A stretch of 64,000 bases of DNA from Alternaria dauci (lineage: Eukaryota; Ascomycota; Dothideomycetes; Pleosporales; Pleosporaceae): assembly GCF_042100115.1 (NCBI RefSeq), contig NC_091275.1, positions 1,550,001 to 1,614,000 of the forward strand. Reading direction: 5' to 3'. The translations under genes were made by a program, and so were the position numbers. The notes under the pieces were generated by a model that saw only the letters and a program-made list of their open reading frames with translations, did not search any database and had not been told where the DNA came from. Numbering within the stretch: position 1 is the stretch's first letter; each line of letters opens with the position of its first letter. Shown here one piece after another: positions 22,702-32,613 of the stretch.

Positions 22702-23590
22702 CTAGTACCTCTTACCCTCACGGAGGATGTCGCTGTACTCCTCGAGCGGGGATGGGGTAAGCTTCTTCTCGGCCCACAAGTTGGGGGTGAGGAAACCGTA
22801 GGTGTGTGCAACAGCTACGAAAGTAGCCTTCAGGGTGTTCTCAAGAGTCTTGGTTGAACCGGAAGAGGCAGTGTAGATGTCGGAGACACCAGCCAATTGC
22901 AAGAGACGCTTGACAGCGGGCGATGCGACGAGGCCGGTACCACGGGGAGCGGGGATGAGACGGACAGTGACGGAACCGCACTTTCCGCTCTCCTTGGTGG
23001 GGAGCGAGTGAGGCTCACCAAGGTTGGTACCCCAGTAACCTCTTCGGATGGGGACAACGGAGAGCTTGGCGATGATGATGGCGGCGCGGATGGCGGTAGC
23101 GACTTCCTTGGAGGTCTTGATACCGAGACCAATGTGGCCCTCGGAGTCACCGATGACGACGATGGCCTTGAAGCGGGTACGCTGACCGGCACGGGTCTGC
23201 TTCTGGACGGGCTTGATCTTCATGACCTCGTCCTTGAGCTTGGGGAGGAAGAAGTCGACGACCTGGTACTCCTTGATGGGGAGAGAGTGGAGGTAGCTGT
23301 CCGCTGTCAGTACAGATTCCTAGCCCAGTCCTGCCTGAGAACGTACATCTCCTCCATGCTCTTGATCTTGCCGGCCTTTACGAGACGGCCGAGCTTGGTG
23401 ACGGGCTGCCATTCCTTCTCCTGTGCCAATTGTCAATTTCCTGCTGTTCGTCCCTCCGCGTCCTTCATATGCGCACCTCAGTCTTTCCGCCACGGCGGCC
23501 ACGGCCACGTCCGCGACCACGTCCACGGTCACCACCGCGGTCTCCACGAGAACCGAATCCGCCGCGAGCGGGGGCAGGAGCGTCAGCCAT
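22702..23590 (-). CDS. RPS2: 40S ribosomal protein S2 (uS5), 260 aa
   Basis: Cytosolic small-subunit protein that helps form the mRNA entry site and the decoding centre. Exons are 23590..23477, 23420..23347 and 23296..22702. Introns of 56 and 50 bp give phases 0 and 2. The N-terminus is an RGG-type tail (residues about 9-35, [10 protein letters not shown]) of the kind methylated in other eukaryotes. It is followed by [19 protein letters not shown] and, after intron 2, [12 protein letters not shown]. The S5 double-stranded RNA-binding domain spans about 75-145 ([20 protein letters not shown]) and the S5 C-terminal domain follows ([14 protein letters not shown]). The end [11 protein letters not shown] is full length for the family. 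The acceptor used for exon 3 is the second of two nearby AGs (GACAGCGGACAG); only the second keeps the frame. Confidence 0.97.
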
Positions 23591-24270
23591 GATGTATGTT
23601 GGTGGGGTATACGGCTGCTGAACTTGCGATTAGCGACGGGTTTGAGAGAGAGAGGAGGTGGAAGAGCGTACGATTGATAGTTCCTGGGAGTTAGTGCGTG
23701 CTGTTGTCGCGGTCGCACCTGCAACTTTCGATATTGAAATGCTCGCTTAGGTCGTGGATGCTACTAGCCGCATCGGGTTTGGCGCAGCTACGCTGCATGT
23801 GGATGTCGCGGTTGTGGTTCACGAACGATCACCACAATGAGAAGGCGCAACCTCTGCCGAGTCCAGCTTGTGTGAAGGCGTGTCTCTCTTCATGTTCGTG
23901 AGATCTTCTGCATAAAGATCAGGTGTGAGAAGTGCTGCCTCTGTCAGATACTTGATGCGGATGAATTGCCTGAGGAGGCAGGATCAGTCTGTCAGTGGAG
24001 CGCAGACGTATCGCATCTCGCAGGAGACCTCATGTGCGACTGCACCCGGCGCCCTCGTTGATCACCAGATGGAAGGTTGTCTTGCGCACCGACATTGCCT
24101 GTCGCGCTGTCCAAGCCGCTTGGAATGACGTGGCTGACTAAGGGTGCTTTGAGCGCGCATGACTCGTTCACATGCCTCAAGGTACCATCCATATCACATG
24201 CACGAACGCTTCTTATTAACGCTTCCACAACAATATTACGAACCACGCTGCCGAACCGTGGTTAATCATA
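23591..24270. promoter_or_regulatory. Divergent promoter region of RPS2 and the Atg28-like gene
   Basis: About 680 bp between two divergent starts. Next to RPS2, at 23644-23666, the sense strand of that gene has a pyrimidine tract (CTCTTCC...CTCTCTCTC), common upstream of fungal ribosomal protein genes. No other gene is supported. Confidence 0.4.
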
Positions 24271-25731
24271 ATGTCTATCTTCAATTCAGTCCTCGGCTCG
24301 TTCTCGCCTCCGCCGCGGTTTAGAAAGTCGTTTGAAGACCCGCACGCGCGCGAACATGAGCTACCGCTATACAACTCTCCGCCGTCTCCGCGAATACCAC
24401 CGCCTGTGACTTCGTCGGTACTATGGAACGCTCCAAGAACCAGTCTTTCTCCGCCTCCACGCGTTCCCGACGACCTGCTAGCTTTGCAGCGGCGAGCTAG
24501 ACACCTCGAACAACAGCTGCAAGAGCTACTCGACGCACAAGCCGATGGTCTAATGGGTGGTCGTGGCGCAGGAGACACCATATCAGACGATCTCGTATCA
24601 AATGGAAGCACTACACCGACTGTTAGCAGTGTCCGGTCGAGCGATCGAGATGCGGACAACGGTAGCGGCCACAGCGGAGTACGGAGGAAGAAAGTGGGAC
24701 TAAGCGGAGCAAGACAAGGGATATCTAGGCGGATAAGGCAGCTTGCTAGCGTCAAGTCTGAGGAGCTTGATCTTCTAGACGAGGACCTCAGGAAGCTGCA
24801 AAGCACAGTGGAGAAGGCCGACGCGTGGAGTCAAAAGCGCATACGGCTGGAAAAGAAGATCAGAGACATAGAGAACGAGGACGCTGGCGCAAAAGCACAG
24901 AATTTACAGACCGAAGCCTCGAAGCTAGAGCAGGAGATTCGCCAAAAAGAAGAGGAACTGTGGGCGCTCAAAAGACGGCATCGAAAGGTCTTGGACGAAC
25001 TGGCTGATACAGAAAACTCAGTGGAAGCGAAGCTGGCATCGTACAAGACGTCACTGTCGCTGTTAGATCGTGAAGTTTCCAATTTCCTTGCGCGACCTCC
25101 GAACGCGGACCACGTACCACTGTCATCATCGCCGTTCCTCACACTACCTGCAAAACGGCGGACGCTCGACATGGCGCGCGAGTATTGGCAGGATGAGTAC
25201 ACCAGGCTGGCTGAACGATGCGAGAAGGTTGATACAGATCGAGCTGCGCTTGACGAAGGCGCAGTCTTGTGGGCAGATGTTATGAAGAGAGTCGAGGACT
25301 ACGAAACAGACCTACAGGACTCTATGCGATCCATGACACGGGAGAACATTCCCAATCCCACCAAGCTTCTTGAGCAGATGGATACAATCATTGCATATCT
25401 GGAGGAGAAGCTAGATTTTGCTTCGTCGCGAAGTTGGAACCTGTTAGTTTGCGCCATCGGTGCCGAGCTCGAAGCTTTCACACAAGGCAGAAACATGCTA
25501 GAAGAGACACTTGGTTCGAAACGAAAGGGTAAAGAGCGAGCTACGGAACCGCTGATAGACCATGATGGCTTTGAGACAAAACAACCAGAGGACATGACGG
25601 GTTCTGCCATAAGGATTGGTCGTTCTCCGCCGCGACAACCCACGCCGCCCAAGCAGACGTATTTTGACTCTGAAGATGACGACCCGGATCCTGAGCTTAT
25701 GATCTCGCATCAAGATACCGATACAGACTGA
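24271..25731 (+). CDS. Autophagy-related protein 28-like coiled-coil protein, 486 aa
   Basis: Intronless. It resembles the filamentous-fungal proteins annotated as Atg28-like; Atg28 is a coiled-coil factor of selective autophagy (pexophagy) described in Pichia. Recognisable order: a Pro/Arg-rich start (SPPPRFRKSFEDP), the ELPLYNSPPSP segment, a helix RRARHLEQQLQELLDAQADG, a TPTVSSVRSSD linker, and the basic motif KKVGLSGARQGISRRIRQLA. A long coiled coil follows at about 155-265 (EELDLLDEDLRKLQ onward). After that comes a second helical region to about 420 and an acidic tail (YFDSEDDDPDPELM). The assignment rests on remembered family pattern, not an alignment. Another coiled-coil scaffold is the alternative. 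Confidence 0.65.
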   Translation: MSIFNSVLGSFSPPPRFRKSFEDPHAREHELPLYNSPPSPRIPPPVTSSVLWNAPRTSLSPPPRVPDDLLALQRRARHLEQQLQELLDAQADGLMGGRGAGDTISDDLVSNGSTTPTVSSVRSSDRDADNGSGHSGVRRKKVGLSGARQGISRRIRQLASVKSEELDLLDEDLRKLQSTVEKADAWSQKRIRLEKKIRDIENEDAGAKAQNLQTEASKLEQEIRQKEEELWALKRRHRKVLDELADTENSVEAKLASYKTSLSLLDREVSNFLARPPNADHVPLSSSPFLTLPAKRRTLDMAREYWQDEYTRLAERCEKVDTDRAALDEGAVLWADVMKRVEDYETDLQDSMRSMTRENIPNPTKLLEQMDTIIAYLEEKLDFASSRSWNLLVCAIGAELEAFTQGRNMLEETLGSKRKGKERATEPLIDHDGFETKQPEDMTGSAIRIGRSPPRQPTPPKQTYFDSEDDDPDPELMISHQDTDTD

Positions 25732-26187
25732 GCTGAAAACTGGGTCCTTTTCAAGCGTATTTCTTGAGATCATTCGTTTGTCTGAGCAGCCAGGCTTTGT
25801 GTAGTTATTGAATCATCTCAAATCTGTTCACGGTTGGTTATCGAGTAAAGTGTGCTCATTTCGAAGGAGCTCGTTTCGCCGGAATTGTGCCTGTTTTCGC
25901 AAATGCTGAATAGACCCACAATGTGCATGCATACTTTCACTTCTCTAACAGAGCAGCCATGCAGATTACTATGTACACTTTACTGTAAATCTTCTTACAT
26001 AGGCTACAATCTATCATAGCAGAGCTTCTTCATATGCGGAGGTCCGTCTTGATCTATCGATAAGAGTGGGGCGTTCGGAGATAGCCCTATTACCGTGACT
26101 ACTACAAAGCTCCAGCCCGTTACGAGCATCACCCTCATATCACCTCGGCACATCTTGCGACGTCTACAGGATAACTTTTTCGCAAAC
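25732..26187. other. Tandem intergenic region, about 450 bp
   Basis: 3' flank of the Atg28-like gene and promoter of the WD40 gene. An open stretch in frame with the WD40 start extends upstream to 26095, but without an ATG. Nothing else seen. Confidence 0.45.
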
Positions 26188-28492
26188 ATGAGTTCGTCGC
26201 ACGCCCCAACCAGCCCACCCGCTGAAGAGGACCCAGCCAGAACCATTGTATACGATCCGAACGATCCGTTCTGGCGAGAAACCGACGACGAGTATGATGA
26301 CGACATGGACTTTGTACCTGCAGAAGAAGGCACCGACGATAACGAGGAAGGGGAAGCTGATCTGAGCTTTCACGGTATTAGCTCTATGGTACATAGTCTA
26401 TTGTCTATCTACTAACACGATCGTAAGATGCCGCCGAACGATTGAGTAATCTTGGCGGAGTGGAGATTGCATTCGAATACACCGATGACAACGACGACAA
26501 CGACGAAGACAACGACGAAGACAACGAAGAGGACGATGATGACGAAGACGAAAACGATGAAGAGAACGATGACGATGAAGAAGAAGAAGAAGACAGGAGG
26601 GACAACCCCCGCCAGCCAATTATGATTACGCGTGAGCAGATAATGCAATTACTTGGACATGCTGGATTGGGACGCATATTCGCCACCGACTTCATACCAC
26701 GATCCGCGCTTCGGCGACGCAGACTCGACGAGGACGACGAAGAGGAGGGAGACGACGATGATGGTTACAACCCTGTCGGTTCGACGAGGACCTCTGGCAG
26801 ACGGCGACGACCACGAGGCATAGATTTGTTTGAAAAGGTGCCTAGCGAGCAGGGCAAGGAATTGATGCAAGGGGGTAACTTCGGAACAAATCCTCGATCG
26901 CTAGATACCCTCAAGCGAAAGAAGAAGTTGGCTTACGACATCATGCGACGAGAGTTGGGCATTGGTTCTGATGGCCGCCAGAAGAATTCCACGAGGTTGT
27001 TGAGGCAAGATATGATACCAGAATCAGTGGCCGACACAATCATTCACTACAATGCGCGATGCTATTCAGGACAGTTTTCAGACGATGGAAACTTCTTCTT
27101 CTCGTGCGCCCAGGACTTCAAAGTACGCATGTATGATACGTCGAATCCATATGATTGGAAGTACTACAAGGCAAGCGGCAATGTCGGACTCGAAGCTCTG
27201 TAAAGCTAACGTGTCGCAGACTGTAAGGTACGACGGCGGCCAATGGACGATCACGGACGCATCATTAAGTCCAGATAACCGCTTTCTGGCATACAGCTCC
27301 ATTAGAAGTATTGTCGCACTAGCACACACTGACCCTGACAACGACTCTGAACCACATTATCTTGATTTTGCAGACCTCGGTCGGCCTGTCCCACGTGGAT
27401 ACCGCGGATATTTTGGTGTAAGATATGTTTGTCCAAGATTCGAGGCTGCGGCTGACCTTTTCAGATCTGGTCAATAAGATTTTCTGGCGATGGCCGTGAA
27501 ATCGTAGCAGGAACAGGAGACAGTTCTGTTTATGTATACGACATTGAGCGTCGTCAGTCAGTGCTACGCATACCAGGTCATCAAGATGATGTCAACGCAG
27601 TCTGCTTCGGCGACACTCAATCGCCACATATTCTCTACTCTGGCTCCGACGACACAACGCTCAAGGTCTGGGACCGAAGAAGTATGGGTGACGGCCGAGA
27701 AGCTGGCGTTTTTCTGGGACACACCGAGGGCTTGACGTATGTCGACAGTAAGGGAGATGGACGATATGTGCTCAGTAACGGCAAAGATCAAACTGCTAAG
27801 CTCTGGGATCTGAGAAAGATGATGTCAAAGGAGAAGGCCGACGGCATTGATCCCAATGCGTACACCAATCGCTTCGAGTACCGATCCAACGCATACGACT
27901 TTGACGAGTATCGTCCGCATCCACACGACTGCTCACTTGTCACGTTCCGCGGGCACAAGGTGTTGAAGACACTTATTCGGTGTCATTTTTCGCCTCCTGG
28001 TAGCACAGATTCGCGATATGTTTACTCTGGCAGCTATGACGGCTCGGTCTACATCTGGAACATGGATGCGACGATTGCTGGCAAGGTCGACGTTCTCAAG
28101 GCGACCAGGAACTCACGACCGCGTGATCCAGACCTTCTTGCCGGGATGTACGAGCACTGGGGTAGAAACGAGGGCAGATGGCAGACGTGTGTTCGTGACG
28201 CGAGTTGGCATCCTAATGCGCCTATGATTGCTGGTAAGTATTTGGACGTTCGCACTCTCCTTGGTACCTATATTGACCTTTACTAGCGACCTCGTGGAAT
28301 GGCTGGGGTACATCACAGGGAACGTGCACAGTCCACACCTGGAACGATGGGCTTGAAGAAGACGAAGCAGAGCCTAAGATCGGAAGGCGGGTTAATGCAC
28401 AACTGCAGCATGACGAAAGGCTCTACACGAGTCCTGAGGGCAGGGCGCGAAGACATCCCATGTGGTATGAAGACATGATGAATGAGGAGTGA
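26188..28492 (+). CDS. DCAF11/LEC14B-type WD40 protein, 700 aa
   Basis: WD40 beta-propeller of the DCAF11/LEC14B family, whose animal members are substrate receptors of CUL4-DDB1 ubiquitin ligases. Five exons: 26188..26374, 26428..27170, 27220..27417, 27465..28233 and 28287..28492, with junction phases 1, 0, 0 and 1. The N-terminus is acidic, and residues about 75-120 are almost pure Asp/Glu/Asn. Family-typical segments are LSFHDAAERLSNLGG across junction 1, DWKYYKTVRYDGGQW across junction 2, GYFGIWSIRFSGDG across junction 3 and MIAATSWNGWG across junction 4. WD repeats include LYSGSDDTTLKVWDRR, NGKDQTAKLWDLRK and YSGSYDGSVYIWNM. Intron 2 is best read as a GC-AG intron (AAG|GCAAGC...GCTAAC...CGCAG), since this alone gives the conserved YYKTVRY join. 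Confidence 0.9.
27171..27219 (+). other. GC-AG intron
   Basis: 49-bp intron of the WD40 gene with donor AAG|GCAAGC, branch-like GCTAAC and acceptor GTCGCAG. The nearest in-frame GT alternative (AAT|GTCGGA) is a poor donor and would insert ASGN into a conserved stretch. Confidence 0.7.
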
Positions 28493-28790
28493 AAGCTCCT
28501 GTAGGAGCCGACCCTTGCAGACTCGGTTCACATGACAAGACGCAATTTGTAGACCAGATCAAGATGGATCATGTGCATGCCTAAACTTGGATATAATCAA
28601 ACTCCCGCTGGCCCAACCCCCATACTGTACAGCTGTTTTGAGTATGCCATAATTCCTCTATGGAGCCCACAAAGCGAAGGCCGGTCTGTTCACCTCCGAT
28701 GCCCCTAATACAAGATGATATGACGAACGGACCGGTGTCGTGGTCGAAGATGCAAAGGGAAGAGAATCAATGCTTGTGGCGCAGTCGCGT
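28493..28790. other. Convergent intergenic region, 298 bp
   Basis: Shared 3' flank of the WD40 gene (+) and the Sec61 gamma gene (-). No further gene. Confidence 0.5.
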
Positions 28791-29158
28791 CTATGAGCCG
28801 CCGACGAGGATGTTGTTTACGGGAATGTGGACGAGCTTGACGACGTAGCCGATAACTCCTGTCATGTTGTCAATTGGACGAACTTGGGGCGTGCATGCGG
28901 CGTATCACTGACCCATGATCAGGAAGCCGATTCCGACTGCTTGCGATATCCTGATAAACTCCTTCTTGTCGGGCTCTGCGGTCATGTTAGGCGTGTCAGG
29001 GTCGGAATGGAGAGGCGATCGTACTGGTGCAGCGGTTCATGAACAGAGTACCCTCCTTGAGGAACTCGGCGGGCATGCTGCGCACAACGTTAGCCACCAA
29101 CTCGCTCGATGTGCGATTCCAGTCTGGCTTACTCGGCAAACTCCTTGATGTTCTCCAT
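28791..29158 (-). CDS. SSS1: Sec61 gamma / Sss1 translocon subunit, 69 aa, four exons
   Basis: Single-spanning, tail-anchored subunit of the ER Sec61 translocon; it clamps the two halves of Sec61 alpha. Four tiny exons: 29158..29133, 29077..29025, 28975..28913 and 28858..28791 (26, 53, 63 and 68 nt; junction phases 2, 1 and 1), all with canonical GT-AG borders. The joined protein begins MENIKEFADMPAEFLKEG, continues with the hallmark FMNRCTKPDKKEF and ISQAVGIGFLIMG, and ends in the membrane helix and tail GYVVKLVHIPVNNILVGGS. The length fits the family (about 70 residues). No exon is longer than 68 nt, so simple open-frame scans miss the gene. It is divergent from the RRM-protein gene. Confidence 0.95.
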
Positions 29159-30100
29159 GGCGACTGGTGTTCGAGGAGTGATTTGCGGGGGCGCTTGGAA
29201 GGGTTGTAGGTTGTGGGTTGAGTTGAGTGATCGAGTTGTCGAGTAAGTCGCTGCCAAATTACCAGACGACGGGCAATCTGGCCTTGCGGAGAACGCCGAC
29301 AGGGGTAGGTCTTCTGCCAAGCCCGCCAGCGCTGACGCTAACTGCGAGCTATCGCATCCGCGTCCTCGATTGTCGCTCACCCTCACTCGTGCTCGCGCCC
29401 ACCAGTCGTCTCTACCCGCTTCCCCAGGTTTGTCACCCAACGCACCTACTCACTACCCAACAGACCGGCCGACGAGACGTGCGGGCGCAATCCGCCTCCG
29501 CCCCGAACAAACACGCAAGGTCAAGGGTGGAAAGGGAACGTGTTTGGCATCTGCATCGACTTGTCCTCGTTGCTCTCCATTTCTTCTTATTCCTGCTCGC
29601 GCGCCATTCCGCGCCGCATCAATTCCAAAAGACATTGTATGCAGCAAATTCGCGTCGCGCAAACTGTACTGGAAGCTAGCAAAAGCGAGCGCAGGAGGCA
29701 GGCTGAGGCTTCACCCACACAAACACACACACACATCTCTCACACCACATCCTGTACCTTTTACATCTCCGCATCTGCCAGGGGCGATCGGACTATCCCG
29801 TCTTGCACTGAGCTGTCTTTCTGGACCTTGTCACGACGCGCCGACAGCGGCACTGTACGTATGGCCTTACTCTACGCTGTTTGTCTTTTCTCTCGACGTC
29901 GCATTGCAACGGACTGCGCGTGCACACTTTCCTTTTGCAACACCCTCCATCTCATCATGCTGATTTGTATGCCAATCACAGAATTGCGTGTACTTTGGCT
30001 ATTGATACTAGCACATCAAGTACCTAAGAGCGAATCTAAGACAGAATACCGGAACAACCCTCCTCGCTTACTGCAGTTGACTTGACATAGCACAGCAGAT
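29159..30100. promoter_or_regulatory. Divergent promoter region, about 940 bp, with a CA microsatellite
   Basis: Lies between the starts of the Sec61 gamma gene and the RRM-protein gene. It is pyrimidine-rich and contains a CA-type tract (about 29713-29736, ACACAAACACACACACACA). Open frames are long here because of skewed composition, but none has family resemblance. Confidence 0.4.
29713..29736. repeat. (CA)n microsatellite
   Basis: Imperfect CA dinucleotide tract (ACCCACACAAACACACACACACA) in the 5' region of the RRM gene. Confidence 0.8.
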
Positions 30101-31455
30101 ATGGCTGACGACGACAACTTCGATATCGACATCTACGGCGATGACAACTACCAAGACTCGAGCGCGCAGCAAGACACTACCATAACCGACTCCAACGCCC
30201 CGAACACAGACGCCAATGCTGCGGCATCGAACCACACATCAGACACCACCAAGACCGAGAACGGTGACCAAGCAATCAATGAGTCTACAGATGAGGCGAC
30301 AAATGGCCAAGGCCATCATGACCAGAGCACCCAACAGATCGCATCCACAGGAGGCTCGGCTGGCCTTGACGTTCACAAACAAGCTCCTCAGCAACAGGGT
30401 ACAAAGCGCAAGCAGGGCGAAGATGATGATCGCCCAACTGACCCCGGCGCCACTGCAGCTCTTATGATCAATGATGTCAACTGGTGGATTAGTGAAGAAG
30501 ACATCCGCGGATGGGCCAACCAGAGTGGCTGTGAAGACGAGCTTGTCGAGGTAACCTTCAACGAGCACAAAGTCAACGGCAAGAGTAAAGGGTAAGTTGG
30601 ACTGGACGCCCCAAAAGCACAACATGCTAATCAACTCTTACAGTCAAGTTTTCACTCTTTTGAACTCACCACAAGCAGCTACTGCTCTGAAACACCAGAT
30701 CGAGAGCCTTTTCAGGGACCAAGCCCACACGAAGAAGCCGACCGCCATCTTCAGTCCTCCGCATGTCAATCCATTCAAGACACTGCCAAAGGATGTTCCC
30801 GCACGCGACAAGGGTCGGACCGACCGCGCTACCTCTGGAAACTACGGCAATCAAGGTGGCTATAACAACAGAGGTGGATACAACAATAACCGTGGCAACT
30901 TCAACAGGGGCGGCATGGGCTACCAAAACAACCGCAACTTTTCTCCCGCTGGTGGCAACATGGGTGGCAACATGGGAGGCTATGGTGCCCAAGCGCCGAT
31001 GAACAACTTCGGCAATCCCATGGGCGGCATGAACAACTTCGGTGGCGGCTTTAATCGCGGCGGCATGATGGGTGGTAACATGCGTGGTGGTATGGGCAAC
31101 CGTGGCCGTGGCGGCAACATGGGCATGAATCCGATGGGCGCAAACCCGATGGGCGGCATGAACATGCCTATGGGTGGCAACATGATGGGCATGGGAGCCA
31201 ACATGATGGGTATGGGTGGTGGCAACATGGGCATGATGGGAGGAATGGGTACGTTGAGAACTTTTCATACTCCGACTAGTAACTTACGCCCACTCTTCTC
31301 ACTTCGCTACCTGAATCGTTGCTAACAGCATGGCTATAGGAGGTGGCTTTGGTGGCAACCCAGGATTTAACCCAGGATTCTTTCAAGGCAACCAAGGCGG
31401 CAACGATGGCAGCTGGCAAAATCCGCACGGTGCGAAGAGGCCTCGTCCTGAGTAG
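30101..31455 (+). CDS. RRM RNA-binding protein with Gly/Met/Asn-rich tail (CFIm68-like), 403 aa
   Basis: Three exons: 30101..30591, 30644..31248 and 31340..31455, with junction phases 2 and 1. The N-terminus is acidic, then Gln/Asn/Ser/Thr-rich with a basic patch (GTKRKQGEDDD). A single RRM spans about 122-190: the first strand and helix are ALMINDVNWWISEEDIRGWA, and the RNP1-like segment SKGQVFTLLNSPQAATA crosses intron 1. The rest is a low-complexity tail with RGG and GYNNRGGYNNNRG repeats, then many NMGG/MGGMN units, ending GAKRPRPE. The layout (acidic start, one RRM, long disordered tail) resembles fungal relatives of CPSF6/CFIm68, a 3'-end processing factor. A general hnRNP-like role is equally possible. 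The phase-1 junction at intron 2 requires the later acceptor CTATAG; the earlier AACAG acceptor gives an immediate stop. Confidence 0.85.
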
Positions 31456-32613
31456 GGTTCAGATTTGGAGCGTGCGAATCACGTACCGACGCGCCGATGC
31501 AAGCCACCGCTTCCGAAAGATCCATATTCGACAACAGAGCTAGCAGACTATGAGTGCAAGTTGAGGCAACGCCGCCTCGACGCGCTCAAGTGCAAAACAT
31601 ATGCGGATTTTGCATGGTCGTGCTCTCGGAAACAACTCGTCTGATGCGGCCTTGGACTGGATAATAGCGGACACCTCTTTTGACTGCAGTCTAGGCCTTC
31701 TATGCGACACGCTGTGGGCTGATGATCCGTTTGGTTTATGGTCCTTCTTTTTCGGCGTTTTGAGGGCGACGGGTCAACTTCCAACAATCAATCTCTCTTC
31801 TTAACTTGTCTTAATAGTTTTCTCTCTTATCTTTTGGAGGGAATGATATACCCTTTCGGTATTTGGAAGCCTTCATTTTGTTAGTACGTCCTTGTTCCGG
31901 ATGTTCCACATGAGTGTGTTTAGCTCAGGAGTTTTGCGGTTCCATTCGCCAAGTGGAAAAACTTACTGCAACCCAAGTACTTTGCATAGCATTCGGTGCT
32001 ATTCTGTCATATCTTTGCCAAACTCTTTCGGGCACGGAACACTTGTATTATCACATTTGGAAGATGGTATGTCTCAGACGTCTGCATGTAAGCAATAGTT
32101 TCATGAGGTGTGGAGGAAACGAGGGGTAATCATCATTTGAAGCATTTTAGTCTTTGGTGGGAAAATGTCATCATCCTGGCTAATTTGGAGATTAGGCCCG
32201 TGGGGACCTGCATATGAAATCGGGCCTGGGGTCTACAATATAGATCGAACGAGATGGCATACTCATCATGACAACGGCCAATCAGGGCCAAACCCACTTG
32301 CCACTACGATTAAACCACTGTTTTCCAGATGTCTTCTATGTTTCCGCCTCCACCCTGCAGACCGGGTAAGCTGGATGTTTCGCAATCAAACTAAATGAGC
32401 AAGGAAACTTGATAGTCGCGCTAATCGAAAGATGCCGCATCTGGAATAACAGTTCATCAATGCGTGAGAACTACGAAGAGATGACAAGAAGAGAGTGGAT
32501 GGGTTATATGGAAGATCTTCGTACCGAGGTGAAGGAACCTGGCTGATGGGCGACGTTGTATATCTCCCTCCATTTCCTGGAACAAAGGCCACACAGTACG
32601 CTCAGCAATCGCA
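31456..32613. other. Intergenic region, about 1.16 kb
   Basis: 3' flank of the RRM gene and promoter of the GH5 gene. Only short frames without coding pattern. No RNA gene or repeat recognised. Confidence 0.5.

Noticed and set aside
22897..23592. 231-codon + strand frame across the RPS2 gene
   Set aside because: It overlaps and is antisense to clear RPS2 exons and introns. The Gly/Asp-rich product is an artefact of codon bias.
29227..30085. Overlapping long + strand frames upstream of the RRM gene
   Set aside because: Three mutually overlapping frames in skewed, pyrimidine-rich DNA with no protein-like order. Part of the region is the promoter and first exon of the Sec61 gamma gene on the other strand.
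30666..31268. 200-codon His/Ala-rich antisense frame under the RRM gene
   Set aside because: A direct consequence of the repeated GGC/ATG codons on the sense strand.
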